From positions 496,001-560,000 of the forward strand of contig NZ_PYWL01000001.1 of NCBI RefSeq assembly GCF_003049525.1: a stretch of 64,000 nucleotides of DNA. Direction: 5' to 3'. The notes under the pieces were generated by a model. The model was not told where the DNA came from and ran no database searches. It saw only the letters and a list, made by a program, of their open reading frames with translations. Origin of the DNA: Lysinibacillus fusiformis. GTDB lineage: Bacteria; Bacillota; Bacilli; Bacillales_A; Planococcaceae. Positions 52,454-61,192 of the stretch are shown here, piece by piece. The position numbers and the translations under genes are program-made. Positions within the stretch are counted from its first letter, which is position 1. Each line of letters opens with the position of its first letter.

Positions 52454-54070
52454 TTATTTGGAACGGTCATATGCCCCTTGTGCTACTTCCATATAGTCTT
52501 GCAAACCCATTTTTTCAATTGTATTCTTATAGTCATTCCATTTATCGAAGCTTTCTTTTCCTGTTATAAAGCTTGCTGTCATTTCATTTACATAGGTTTG
52601 AATGTCTGTTAAAACAGCGGACACTCGATCATTTTCTTCCACTGTGAAATTCAAGCCTGGAATAATATCTTCATCCTTCAAAGCATATGGCATGACTTGC
52701 TTGGCATTGTTAAGAGAGTTTTCCTTAGCCTCTGCCCCTTGGAAATACTTTTGCGTTACAATCCCAGGATAATAACCACCAGGCCATGTTAAATAATCAC
52801 TTATTGCTTGGTCTAAATTTTTGCCATCTGGATTATTAGTAATATTGTCGATATATTGAATTGTTTCATCCTCATTTTCTTCGTAAGTGACACCTTCAAA
52901 GCCCATAAAGAACATTTTAGCTCCCTCATCACCATATAAATGGTCAATCCAACGAACCATTGCTTCAGGATTTTTTGCTTTATCTGTTACTACAAACATC
53001 CCTAGATTCCCAAGACCATTAGACATCGCAGTATATTGTCGATCCCCATTTGGCCCTTCTAACACTTGTGCACCCGTATAACCATCTAGTTTAAATAATT
53101 CTTTAGGATCTACTTCACTAAGTATGCCAAACGTTCCTTTAGCTGCTTCTGCCGCAAATTTTTGAGGCTCTGTCGTAAAAACATCCTTATTAATTAAACC
53201 TTCTTTATAAAGCTTATTTAAATATTCAAGTAATTGTTTATATTCGTCGGTCGTTGGCACAAATCGGAATTCCTCAGTACCTTCTTTAAAATCTAAATTC
53301 AGATTCATCGTTCCTTGTTTGTTCAAGCCAAATGATCCTCTTAAGTAATTAATAATTTGATTCACACCATAACCAGTTCCCCAGCCTTGCTCATCTTGTA
53401 AACCATTACCATTCGGATCATTTTCTTTAAATGCTTTTAGTACTTTGTACAAATCATCTGTTGTTTCTGGTGATGGCAAGCCTAGATGATCAAGCCATTC
53501 CTGATTAATCCACGGCGCTCCAACGCGAAGTGATGAAAATTTTGGATCATAAATTGTTGGGAAGCCATAAATATTTCCATCTGCCATCGTCACACCCTGC
53601 TCGACAGATGGGTATTCTTCTAATAGCTTTTTAAAATTGGGTGCATATTGATCGATGTATTCATTCAACGGTAAAAATACACCTTGTTGACCGTATTTGA
53701 TTAAATCTGTTTTTGAAAATGCCGATGCAAAAAATATTTCTGGATAATTTCCTGAAGCTAAAAGCAAGTTCTTTTTGTCCGCTAATACCTCCGTCTGAAC
53801 AGTTGTCCAATTTATATGGATATTAGACATTTTCTCGTATTCTTCCCACAACATTAGTTGATTCCAGTCCTGAGATGCAAAAAACTTTGCTGCAAAACCA
53901 TCTACTTCAATTTTCTCCTTTGTAATCGGCATATCGGTCGCATTCAAATTATCAATATTATCACTTTTCACTCCACCGGTTGCTTTATCATCCGAACATG
54001 CTCCTAGCAAACTTGCAGCTAACATTAGGCTTGTTACGACACCATAAACACGCTTTTTTTTCATTTCCAC
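52454..54070 (-). CDS. Extracellular sugar-binding lipoprotein, LplA/YtcQ-like (CUT1 importer)
   Basis: A 538-residue binding protein: signal peptide with lipobox LLGAC (Cys about 25), then a long two-lobed domain typical of LplA/YtcQ proteins (KTDLIKYGQQGVFLPLNEYID, GAPWINQEWLDHLGLPSPETTDDLYKVL split by the hinge). Residues with D-x-N-G-N-G-x-x-D-E near 217-227 form a calcium-loop-like site common in this family. It should capture oligosaccharide or amino-sugar glycosides for the two permeases upstream in the cluster. GTG start at 54070 with AGGAG 8 bases before. Confidence 0.9.
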   Translation of the reverse strand: MEMKKKRVYGVVTSLMLAASLLGACSDDKATGGVKSDNIDNLNATDMPITKEKIEVDGFAAKFFASQDWNQLMLWEEYEKMSNIHINWTTVQTEVLADKKNLLLASGNYPEIFFASAFSKTDLIKYGQQGVFLPLNEYIDQYAPNFKKLLEEYPSVEQGVTMADGNIYGFPTIYDPKFSSLRVGAPWINQEWLDHLGLPSPETTDDLYKVLKAFKENDPNGNGLQDEQGWGTGYGVNQIINYLRGSFGLNKQGTMNLNLDFKEGTEEFRFVPTTDEYKQLLEYLNKLYKEGLINKDVFTTEPQKFAAEAAKGTFGILSEVDPKELFKLDGYTGAQVLEGPNGDRQYTAMSNGLGNLGMFVVTDKAKNPEAMVRWIDHLYGDEGAKMFFMGFEGVTYEENEDETIQYIDNITNNPDGKNLDQAISDYLTWPGGYYPGIVTQKYFQGAEAKENSLNNAKQVMPYALKDEDIIPGLNFTVEENDRVSAVLTDIQTYVNEMTASFITGKESFDKWNDYKNTIEKMGLQDYMEVAQGAYDRSK

Positions 54071-54088
54071 TTAAATCGCTCCTATTCT

Positions 54089-54967
54089 TTAACCTTTTAA
54101 TGAACCAATCATGACACCTTTTACAAAATATCTTTGTAAGAATGGATAAAGCATTAACATTGGTAGGTTAGCAACGATTAAAACTGCGTATTTTAACCCT
54201 TCAACGCTAAGTTTTTGAGCTAAAAAGCTTTCTGACGTCGCTTGAATCATATCGTCAGCTTGTCCTTGAATTAATATTTGCCTCAGGATAAGTTGTAGTG
54301 GAAACTTATCTTGGTCTTGCAAGTAGATCAATGCCTGGAAATAAGAGTTCCAATGCCCTACAGCGTAAAATAAAACCATGACTGCCATAACAGGTAATGA
54401 TAGTGGTAGAACGATACTCCATAAAATACGGAAGTTCCCTGCACCATCGATCATGGCCGATTCCTCTAACTCATAAGGAATGGATTGGAAAAATGTCCGC
54501 ATAATGATGATGTTCCATACAGCTACCGCATTCGGAATAATCATGACCCAAAATGTATTTATCATACCCAAATCACGGATTAATAGATATGTAGGAATTA
54601 GTCCCCCACTGAAAAACATGGTGAATACCATAAATGCCATAATAAAGCCCTTCCCTTTTAAGTTTCTACGTGAAAGAGGATAAGCTGCACAAATGGTCAT
54701 CACGATATTTAGTAATGTTCCAAAGAATGTGTATTTCAAAGTATTGATAAATCCATTAATAATATCTGGATTTTGGAATACTTTTTCGTAAGCCTCCACT
54801 GTAAATTCCTTTGGCCATAGCCATAAATCCCCTGAAATGACGTACTCGGGATTACTAAGAGAAGCACTTAAAACAAAAATAAGTGGATACAAAACAACAA
54901 CTGCTACGATTGCTAAAAAAATATAATTAAAGATAGTAAATGCACGATCGCCCTTTGATTCTTTCAT
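54089..54967 (-). CDS. Carbohydrate ABC importer permease, LplC/YtcP-like
   Basis: A 292-residue permease with six membrane helices and the EAA coupling loop ELEESAMIDGAGNFRILWSIVLPLS near 180-204. It pairs with the LplB-like permease encoded 13 bases upstream to form the CUT1 channel. ATG 54967 has AAAGGAG upstream; the frame extends to 55000 without a site. No ATPase gene is in the cluster, the normal state for MsmX-dependent importers. Confidence 0.92.
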   Translation of the reverse strand: MKESKGDRAFTIFNYIFLAIVAVVVLYPLIFVLSASLSNPEYVISGDLWLWPKEFTVEAYEKVFQNPDIINGFINTLKYTFFGTLLNIVMTICAAYPLSRRNLKGKGFIMAFMVFTMFFSGGLIPTYLLIRDLGMINTFWVMIIPNAVAVWNIIIMRTFFQSIPYELEESAMIDGAGNFRILWSIVLPLSLPVMAVMVLFYAVGHWNSYFQALIYLQDQDKFPLQLILRQILIQGQADDMIQATSESFLAQKLSVEGLKYAVLIVANLPMLMLYPFLQRYFVKGVMIGSLKG

Positions 54968-54980
54968 GTCAATCTCTCCT

Positions 54981-55973
54981 TTACCATAAACTTGTATCAC
55001 TCACTTTTTTGGCTATTCTGTTAACCATAATAAGGAGGATAAAATTAATGATAGAGTTGAAGAAGCCCACTGCTGCTGAAAAGCTATACTGTGCTTCTAA
55101 AATTCCGCTACGATAAACAAAAGTGGATATAACATCTGATGCCGACATATTTAAGTCATTTTGCATTAAAAATACTTTCTCAAATCCAATAGCCATGACA
55201 GAACCAACATTTAAGATGAATAAAATGATAATTGTCGGCATAATCGCAGGAATATTAATATGAATAATCCTTTGAAATTTTGATGCCCCATCTATCATTG
55301 CCGCCTCATGCTGTGCCGGATCTACGGCAGCCAAAGCAGCAATATATATGATGGAACTCCATCCCATCGTTTGCCAAACATCAGACAGTACATATATGGA
55401 TTTAAACCAGGCAGGTTCTGAAATAAAATCAATGGGTGTACCCCCAAACAACATAATGATTTGGTTGATCATCCCATCCGATTTTAAGAATAGTAATAGC
55501 ATCCCAACTACGACTACTGTTGATAAAAAATGTGGGGCATAAATGACTGTTTGTACAAATTTCTTAAAGCGAAGACTCTTCACTTCATTTAATAGCAATG
55601 CAATAATGATTGGTACTGGAAAAGATATAAGTAACGTGAATACGCCAATCCCAATTGTATTTTTGATTAAACGCCAAAAATAATAACTATCAAAAAAACG
55701 TTCAAAATGCTTTAATCCTACCCACGGACTCCCCATAATTCCCTTTGTAGCAATAAAATCTTTAAAGGCAATTTGCAACCCATACAGTGGGTAATAATGG
55801 AAAATCAAAAAGTAAAGTATAACAGGGGCTAGTAAAAAATAAAGCTCCCAATTTTTTTTGATAGATTTTTTCCACTCTACCAGGTGATTTTTCTTTACCT
55901 TTGATTGCTTTTTGAAAAAACGTTTTGTTTTAGATGATTTTTCCTCAACAGTTGTTTTATCTAAAAGCGTCAT
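54981..55973 (-). CDS. Carbohydrate ABC importer permease, LplB/YteP-like
   Basis: A 330-residue permease. A basic cytosolic arm (1-40, many Lys) precedes WELYFLLAPVILYFLIFHYYPL (TM1, family-typical), and the EAA loop PAQHEAAMIDGASKFQRIIHINIPAI lies near 220-240 (given here by its parts). Partner of the LplC-like protein. GGGGGTG precedes ATG. The gene follows the Gfo/Idh/MocA gene by 18 bases. Confidence 0.92.
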   Translation of the reverse strand: MTLLDKTTVEEKSSKTKRFFKKQSKVKKNHLVEWKKSIKKNWELYFLLAPVILYFLIFHYYPLYGLQIAFKDFIATKGIMGSPWVGLKHFERFFDSYYFWRLIKNTIGIGVFTLLISFPVPIIIALLLNEVKSLRFKKFVQTVIYAPHFLSTVVVVGMLLLFLKSDGMINQIIMLFGGTPIDFISEPAWFKSIYVLSDVWQTMGWSSIIYIAALAAVDPAQHEAAMIDGASKFQRIIHINIPAIMPTIIILFILNVGSVMAIGFEKVFLMQNDLNMSASDVISTFVYRSGILEAQYSFSAAVGFFNSIINFILLIMVNRIAKKVSDTSLW

Positions 55974-55991
55974 AACTACACCCCCTATTTA

Positions 55992-57143
55992 TCAATGTTG
56001 CAGAATGGTAGATTCCTGCTTAATCTCAATAACCTTACCTCCGTTACGAATAGATTCTGTGGCTGCACAGCCCACTGCGACACTCATACGTCCTGCAAAT
56101 GGCGTTGTCAAAGGTTTTTTATCGTAGAGGATGAGTTCTACAAAATCTTGGGCAATTTTCGGGTCAGCTCCGCCATGGCTACCTTCCTCAGGCTTCATTT
56201 CGTACACAACATCACTCAATTCCTCCCAAGAATTTGATTTCCGTGTTTTTAAATAAACTTTATTATTGATATCATCATTTTCGAGACGCCCCTTCGTACC
56301 GATAAATGTATAATTTCGCGAATAGTCAGGTGTAAAGTGACATTGTAAATAAGAAGCCTTTATGCCACCTTCCAACTCCATCATGACCATATTATTATCC
56401 TCTACATCAATTTCTTCACGGAACGCACATTCCGTAAATGTATGGGCAACATATTCTGGACAAGTTTTTTTCTGATCACAGGTTGGACATGTTAACGTAT
56501 TAGGTTGATTTCCACCGTAATAATCTAAGCTTCCAAATGCAGATACCTTCTGTGTATATTTCCCTGAAATCCAATGAATGACATCTAAATCGTGTGAGCC
56601 TTTTTGAAGTAGTAAGGAGGTTGTATTTTTTGAATTACCATGCCAATCGTGGTAATAGAAATAACCACCGAATCCAACAAAATGACGCACCCATATTGCC
56701 TTTAATTCTCCAATGGCCCCTGAATCAATTATGCCTTTCATCGTTTGATACATACTCATATAACGCATATTAAAGCCAACCATCAGATGCTTTCCTGATT
56801 TTTCCCAAGCATCTAATATTCGATCGCAGCCTTCCACCGTAATAGCTAATGGTTTTTCCGCATACACATGCTTACCCGCTTGTAAACAAGTAATAATATG
56901 CTCCTCATGTAAATAATCTGGCGATAAAACCGCAATGGCATCGATGTCATCTCTTGTTAATAACTCTTTATAGTCCTTTGTTAAAAATAAGGGTGTATCA
57001 AATTTTTCCTGAAATTTTTCTAAACGTTCCTGAGAAATATCGGCTAGTGCTACTATTTCTGATTCCCCATTAGGTTTATGCCAGTATTGTGCCAATCCCC
57101 CCCTTAAGCCAGCTCCAATCACACCTATTCGTATTTTCTTCAT
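55992..57143 (-). CDS. Gfo/Idh/MocA-family NAD(P)-dependent oxidoreductase with a four-cysteine insert
   Basis: A 383-residue Rossmann enzyme. IGVIGAGLRGGLAQYW (5-20) binds NAD(P); AEKPLAITVEGCDRIL holds the conserved EKP lysine, and QKGSHDLDVIHWISG the catalytic His. Between about 212 and 240 a CxxC-x5-C-x10-C set suggests a metal site. The family includes sugar dehydrogenases, dehydratases and NAD-dependent glycosidases (GH109 acts on alpha-GalNAc). As first gene of the importer cluster it probably acts on the imported sugar or glycoside. ATG 57143 after GAGGGGG. Confidence 0.85.
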   Translation of the reverse strand: MKKIRIGVIGAGLRGGLAQYWHKPNGESEIVALADISQERLEKFQEKFDTPLFLTKDYKELLTRDDIDAIAVLSPDYLHEEHIITCLQAGKHVYAEKPLAITVEGCDRILDAWEKSGKHLMVGFNMRYMSMYQTMKGIIDSGAIGELKAIWVRHFVGFGGYFYYHDWHGNSKNTTSLLLQKGSHDLDVIHWISGKYTQKVSAFGSLDYYGGNQPNTLTCPTCDQKKTCPEYVAHTFTECAFREEIDVEDNNMVMMELEGGIKASYLQCHFTPDYSRNYTFIGTKGRLENDDINNKVYLKTRKSNSWEELSDVVYEMKPEEGSHGGADPKIAQDFVELILYDKKPLTTPFAGRMSVAVGCAATESIRNGGKVIEIKQESTILQH

Positions 57144-57241
57144 GTTAGTTCCCCCTCGTTTCATCCTTGTGCCTCTGTATATCTTAAACGTTTGCAACAA
57201 AACTTATATTACCCAAAACAACACGACTACACGTCAACACG

Positions 57242-57253
57242 TTGTAGGTACAA
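57242..57253. promoter_or_regulatory. GntR-type operator candidate upstream of the amino-sugar cluster
   Basis: TTGTAGGTACAA is a perfect 5+2+5 palindrome, of the TTGTACGTACAA kind bound by some GntR-family sugar regulators. A TTGACG (minus strand, near 57233-57228) lies just downstream. At 57185-57198 AAACGTTTGCAA is a second, LacI/cre-like palindrome. Confidence 0.5.
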
Positions 57254-57367
57254 GTTAATATATAATGAATATTCAAAAAATTTAACTGGAATAAATATAT
57301 AATTCCAATACTTAGTATGTCAATACCCTAGATTATGGTTGCTTGTATGCACCAACTGCTATCAACA

Positions 57368-57480
57368 TGAGTTGACCCATCCTAAAATTTAGAACATATA
57401 CCGCTTCTTCAAGAGCTCAATCTACCACTCCATTTGTTTAAATTTTTTTCTGACATGCCAAGTTCTTCGGCGGTACCCTA
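57368..57480 (-). pseudogene. IS3-family insertion-sequence remnant (OrfA helix-turn-helix fragment)
   Basis: On the minus strand codons 57468-57421 read EELGMSEKNLNKWSGR, the helix-turn-helix end typical of IS3-type OrfA, entered from a frame-shifted upstream AxVxxVA-like stretch and stopped at 57411. The end at 57368-57396 (TGAGTTGACCCATCC then TAAAATTTAGAACA) resembles an IS3-group terminal inverted repeat. The rest of OrfA and all of OrfB are gone. Identification rests on this short similarity. Confidence 0.5.
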
Positions 57481-57514
57481 GCTATTTTAACAATCACCCC
57501 TGTTTGACCTAAGC

Positions 57515-57560
57515 AAAAAATTATCTGAGTTCAGGAGTTGACCTGACTCAGATATTTTAG
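57515..57560 (-). terminator. Terminator-like hairpin in the decayed region
   Basis: Minus strand ATCTGAGT..AGG pairs with CCT..ACTCAGAT, followed by AATTTTTTGC. It may have ended a gene now lost. Confidence 0.55.
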
Positions 57561-57687
57561 TAGGAACATTATCTTTCAGCCACCTTAAAGCCTGTATCTT
57601 GAGCTTCTTTAACTGAACGATAAAGTTAATATAATTTTTAAGCTTAAAGAAATTAAGAAGCTTGTATCAAGGACTTTACTATAAATT

Positions 57688-57831
57688 GAGGTATTAATTC
57701 TCGATCCCTTAGAAACTGCTGATAAATTTGAAGGAGATATTAATTTCAAAGAAGTTTATAGCCGTTTTTTTCCTTTTGATAAACCCATTCCCGCAGTCGA
57801 AGTCATAAAATTGTATTATCTAGACAAATAA
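57688..57831 (+). pseudogene. 3' fragment of a RidA/YjgF-like gene
   Basis: A 47-codon open end without start codon or ribosome site, preceded by a stop. It closes with NFKEVYSRFFPFDKPIPAVE and VIKLYYLDK, laid out like the C-terminus of RidA-family deaminases (NEVYxxFFPxxxPARxxVEVxxL), though the catalytic Arg is replaced by Ile. A strong terminator follows directly (57834-57884), as expected for a former gene end. Family call is tentative. Confidence 0.45.
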
Positions 57832-57833
57832 CA

Positions 57834-57884
57834 CAAAAAAAGGAAGATGGTTTCTCTCAACATAGAAACCATCTTCCTTTTTTC
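57834..57884. terminator. Strong bidirectional terminator
   Basis: Perfect 14-base arms GGAAGATGGTTTCT (57842-57855) and complement (57864-57877), with A and T tracts on both sides. Confidence 0.9.
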
Positions 57885-57964
57885 ACTTAAGTTTTCCCTG
57901 GTGCTCGTTCATACTTCTTAGCGTAAACACTGAACATGCCGCTAGAAGTATGTAATGCCTGATT

Positions 57965-58780
57965 TTATTGCTTAGCAGGAATAAACCCAGCGGCTTTCGC
58001 TTCTTCTTCCGTACAGAACATCTCTTCTGCTATTGTATTCTCATAGTCCCGTTGCCCTGGCATATGATAAATTTTATTACCCTTGGAGTTAATATTTCCT
58101 TTGATTTCGCAACTGCCCTTGTTGTTATTGGTATTCGATTTATCCTCAACTATGTTAGACTGATTTCCATTTTTTATAGCAGCATAATATACATCTTTAT
58201 CGTATCCACGATTTGTTACATAGTCTTCAACTGACCATATCCCAATAGCCGACTGTTGTGCAGTTTTTTGAATGGATTTAAACCAATCTACATGCTTCGT
58301 ATTTGGATCATATATATAGGCCACTCGTGCTAATCCATTTTTCAATAACTGCTCCTGAACACTTATACCTTCTTTCGTATAAATATAGGCAAGTAGTCTT
58401 TTATATTTATCACGATAAGAAACGTCAAATTCTAAATAGACTGTATCCAGACCAGCTAATAGTTGCTTAGTAAATTCTTTAGCTTCTGGTCCGTACGGTT
58501 GCTCTCCTAATGTCTCATGATTAGTTTCCGGGGTATCCACAAGTAAAAAGCGAACTTTTTCAGAGCTACCGTTATATTTTATCCTTATTGTGTCCCCGTC
58601 AATTACACTTTCTAGTTCATATTCTTCAAACTTACTTACATCGTGTTTCTCTGCGTTTTCTATCGTTGAAGATATTAGATCTCCCATATCTCCAGTCTTA
58701 ATACTATTCGTACTAGTTTCTTCTGTGCATGCACTCAGAACCCATATAGAAATGAATAAAACAAAAATAATTTTCTTCAA
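57965..58780 (-). CDS. Thermonuclease (SNase) lipoprotein with C-terminal EEAxAAGF domain
   Basis: A 271-residue exported nuclease. Lipobox LSAC (Cys18) anchors it. The staphylococcal-nuclease domain (about 55-190) has VIDGDTIRI, RFLLVDTPE, the Glu/Arg pair around GPEAKEFTKQLL and YRDKYKRLLAYIY, so the Ca2+ and catalytic residues look intact. After an Asn-rich linker a small domain with CEIKGNIN, YHMPGQRDY and FCTEEEAKAAGFIPA follows, the module often found at the end of secreted SNases and in competence-type nucleases. TTG start at 58780 with a weak ribosome site; an alternative is not obvious. Confidence 0.88.
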   Translation of the reverse strand: MKKIIFVLFISIWVLSACTEETSTNSIKTGDMGDLISSTIENAEKHDVSKFEEYELESVIDGDTIRIKYNGSSEKVRFLLVDTPETNHETLGEQPYGPEAKEFTKQLLAGLDTVYLEFDVSYRDKYKRLLAYIYTKEGISVQEQLLKNGLARVAYIYDPNTKHVDWFKSIQKTAQQSAIGIWSVEDYVTNRGYDKDVYYAAIKNGNQSNIVEDKSNTNNNKGSCEIKGNINSKGNKIYHMPGQRDYENTIAEEMFCTEEEAKAAGFIPAKQ

Positions 58781-58896
58781 ATTTACACTCTACTTTCTAA
58801 TTTATATCCCTTACAATTAAAAATCTCCGGAGTTAACTAATTATTTTTTCATAAATGGTTTCCTTCTCCCATTGCAAGATTGCTCCTGTAACGAAT

Positions 58897-58934
58897 GAAA
58901 AGCCTTCAGTCATTGTAACAACTGAAGACTTTTA
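58897..58934. terminator. Terminator after the small membrane peptide gene
   Basis: AAAAGCCTTCAGT pairs with ACTGAAGACTTTT (one mismatch) with a loop of 10. T-rich on both strands. Confidence 0.8.
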
Positions 58935-58943
58935 TACATATAT

Positions 58944-59024
58944 TTATTTAAATATTAAATATAAAACAACAGCCAAAATAATTGTTCCACTAGTTATTAG
59001 CGTTTTAATATCTGATTGTTTCAC
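58944..59024 (-). CDS. Tiny single-pass membrane peptide (26 aa)
   Basis: GTG start at 59024-59022 with GAGGGAGAT at ideal spacing. The peptide is a polar start (MKQSDIKTLI) and one hydrophobic helix (IILAVVLYLIF) with a final Lys, then TAA and, 10 bases on, a good terminator. Ribosome site, composition and terminator together support a real short gene; function unknown. It could be a small stress or transporter-associated peptide. Confidence 0.55.
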   Translation of the reverse strand: MKQSDIKTLITSGTIILAVVLYLIFK

Positions 59025-59331
59025 TTTTATCTCCCTCAGCTATTTATTTACACTAATCATAACATGTCCTAGCCCTTTTTATATAGATTCAAAATTATTC
59101 TAAACAAAAAGATTATGTACAGTAACTACATAATCCCCTCGTAACAAATATATATTTTTCTATAATTCTTTGAATGTATTAAAAGACTTCCATTATATGC
59201 AACTACATTTTATTTATGCAAAATAAATAATGTAGATATTCCATCTAGGCTCTAATATAGTTTAATTAAAGGTTGTTCATTTTCAGCGGAAACCTGCCAA
59301 ATGTCTCTATTGTACTATAATATGGCAGCCA
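59025..59331. other. Intergenic region, nothing firm
   Basis: About 300 AT-rich bases between the 26-codon gene and the ABC ATPase. Small inverted repeats (ATTATGT/ACATAAT near 59113-59133, CTACATT/AATGTAG near 59200-59235) are visible but neither has a terminator tail. Confidence 0.5.
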
Positions 59332-61071
59332 TCATGTTGAAACGGCAACCCAATGATTTGGAAAAACTTCTACAAGCTGGCTATTTTCTACCTCGTAGTG
59401 AACTTTCACGTCGTCTGTATTTTCCGCATCACTATATTTCTGCTTTTCAATCGCTGGATCGGGAATTGGTATGGACTGTAATAATGCACGTGTATAGGGA
59501 TGCTGAGGATTAGCATATAGCTCCTCACTTTCAGCTAATTCTACAATTTTCCCCGCATACATAACTGCTACCCGATCACTAATATGCTTCACCATCGATA
59601 AATCATGTGCAATAAATAAATACGTCAACCCAAGCTTTTGTTGTAATTCCTTTAGTAAATCCACAATCTGTTTTTGAATGGATACATCTAAGGCTGACAA
59701 AGGTTCATCACAAACTATAAAATTAGGCTCAACCGCTAATGCTCTAGCAATCCCAATACGTTGTCGTTGACCTCCTGAGAATTCATGTGGATAACGCATA
59801 GCGTGTTCTTTCTTCAAACCAACAAGCTCAAGCAGTTCCTCTACCCGTCCTAGTCTTTCACTATGTGATTTCACTAGACCATGAATATCAAGTGCTTCCC
59901 CAATAATATCTAAGATTTTTTTACGAGGATTTAACGATGAATAGGGATCTTGGAAAATTATTTGCATATGGCGACGCATCGCCTTTAACTGCTTTTTCGT
60001 TAGTCTCGTTACAGGAATCCCTTGGTATAAAACTTCTCCATTAGTAGGCTGATGAAGCTGTAGAATTGTTCGACCAGTGGTAGATTTACCTGATCCTGAT
60101 TCGCCTACTAAGCCTAAAGTTTCCCCTGGGAGTATATGGAATGATAAATCATTGACAGCTCTTAATGTTTGGCCTTTTCCTAATGAAAATTCCTTTGACA
60201 GATGTGTGACTTCGATCAAAGGTTTATTTGGATCAATACCTGGTTGGATAGTAGAAATTTCTTTTGGCTGCTTTTTTTCATGTAGCTTTGGTAGCGCATT
60301 CAATAATTTTTGGGTGTATGGATGCTGCGCATTCGCAAAAATCTCTTCCGTCGTACCCTGTTCAACAATTTCTCCTTCTTTCATGACAATGAGACGATCA
60401 CACATACCAGCAACGACACCTAAATCATGTGTAATTAAAATAATAGATGTGCCCATTTTCTTTTGCATATCTCTCATCAATTTCAAAATTTGGGCTTGAA
60501 TAGTTACATCCAATGCTGTCGTTGGCTCATCCGCAATCAGCAGTGACGGATTACATGCAAGTGCCATAGCTATCATTACACGTTGTCGCATACCACCTGA
60601 AAATTCATGTGGATATTGTCGATAACGCTCTTCTGCATCCCGAATGCCAACAAGTTTTAATAATTCAATGGTTTGCGTATAGGCTTCCGTCTTTGACATG
60701 GATTGATGCTTGATTAAACTTTCAGCCACTTGATCTCCTATTCGTATGGTAGGGTTTGTAGATGTCATAGGATCCTGAAAAATCATGCTAATATCTTTTC
60801 CACGAATTGTTTCCATTTGTTTTTCTACTAATTCCGTTAACTCCTGACCTTTGAACTTAATAGTGCCAGATTTTAAAAATGAAGGTGGAGATGGTAATAA
60901 GCGCATAATGGAGCGTGCTGTTACACTTTTCCCACTCCCAGACTCACCTACAATTCCGAGTGTTTCACCTTTATTTAGATGGAAGCTTACATCTTTTACA
61001 GCTTCAAACTCTGTCTCCCCGGTAAGAAAGGAAACACGAAGATTATTGATTTCTAAAAGCTTTTCGCTCAT
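59332..61071 (-). CDS. Fused double ATPase of a peptide/nickel-type ABC transporter (DppD-DppF fusion)
   Basis: A 579-residue protein with two nucleotide-binding domains. NBD1 (about 1-260) has [29 protein letters not shown] and [17 protein letters not shown]2 (about 290-530) has [29 protein letters not shown] and [14 protein letters not shown]. Both carry the oppD/F-type tail QHPYTxxLL. This corresponds to OppD and OppF joined, as in GsiA. ATG 61071 with AAGGA upstream; the frame to 61194 is too long. It is divergent from the two permease genes, with about 120 bases of shared promoter region. Confidence 0.92.
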   Translation of the reverse strand: MSEKLLEINNLRVSFLTGETEFEAVKDVSFHLNKGETLGIVGESGSGKSVTARSIMRLLPSPPSFLKSGTIKFKGQELTELVEKQMETIRGKDISMIFQDPMTSTNPTIRIGDQVAESLIKHQSMSKTEAYTQTIELLKLVGIRDAEERYRQYPHEFSGGMRQRVMIAMALACNPSLLIADEPTTALDVTIQAQILKLMRDMQKKMGTSIILITHDLGVVAGMCDRLIVMKEGEIVEQGTTEEIFANAQHPYTQKLLNALPKLHEKKQPKEISTIQPGIDPNKPLIEVTHLSKEFSLGKGQTLRAVNDLSFHILPGETLGLVGESGSGKSTTGRTILQLHQPTNGEVLYQGIPVTRLTKKQLKAMRRHMQIIFQDPYSSLNPRKKILDIIGEALDIHGLVKSHSERLGRVEELLELVGLKKEHAMRYPHEFSGGQRQRIGIARALAVEPNFIVCDEPLSALDVSIQKQIVDLLKELQQKLGLTYLFIAHDLSMVKHISDRVAVMYAGKIVELAESEELYANPQHPYTRALLQSIPIPDPAIEKQKYSDAENTDDVKVHYEVENSQLVEVFPNHWVAVST

Positions 61072-61192
61072 TCGAATCATCCTTTTTAAAATTTGTGATT
61101 GACTTACTTTCATGTATAATCCATACTTTACAATACTGATAGGAATTATACAATATAGTGTTGAATATTTTATTAACGCTTGGAGGAAATGC

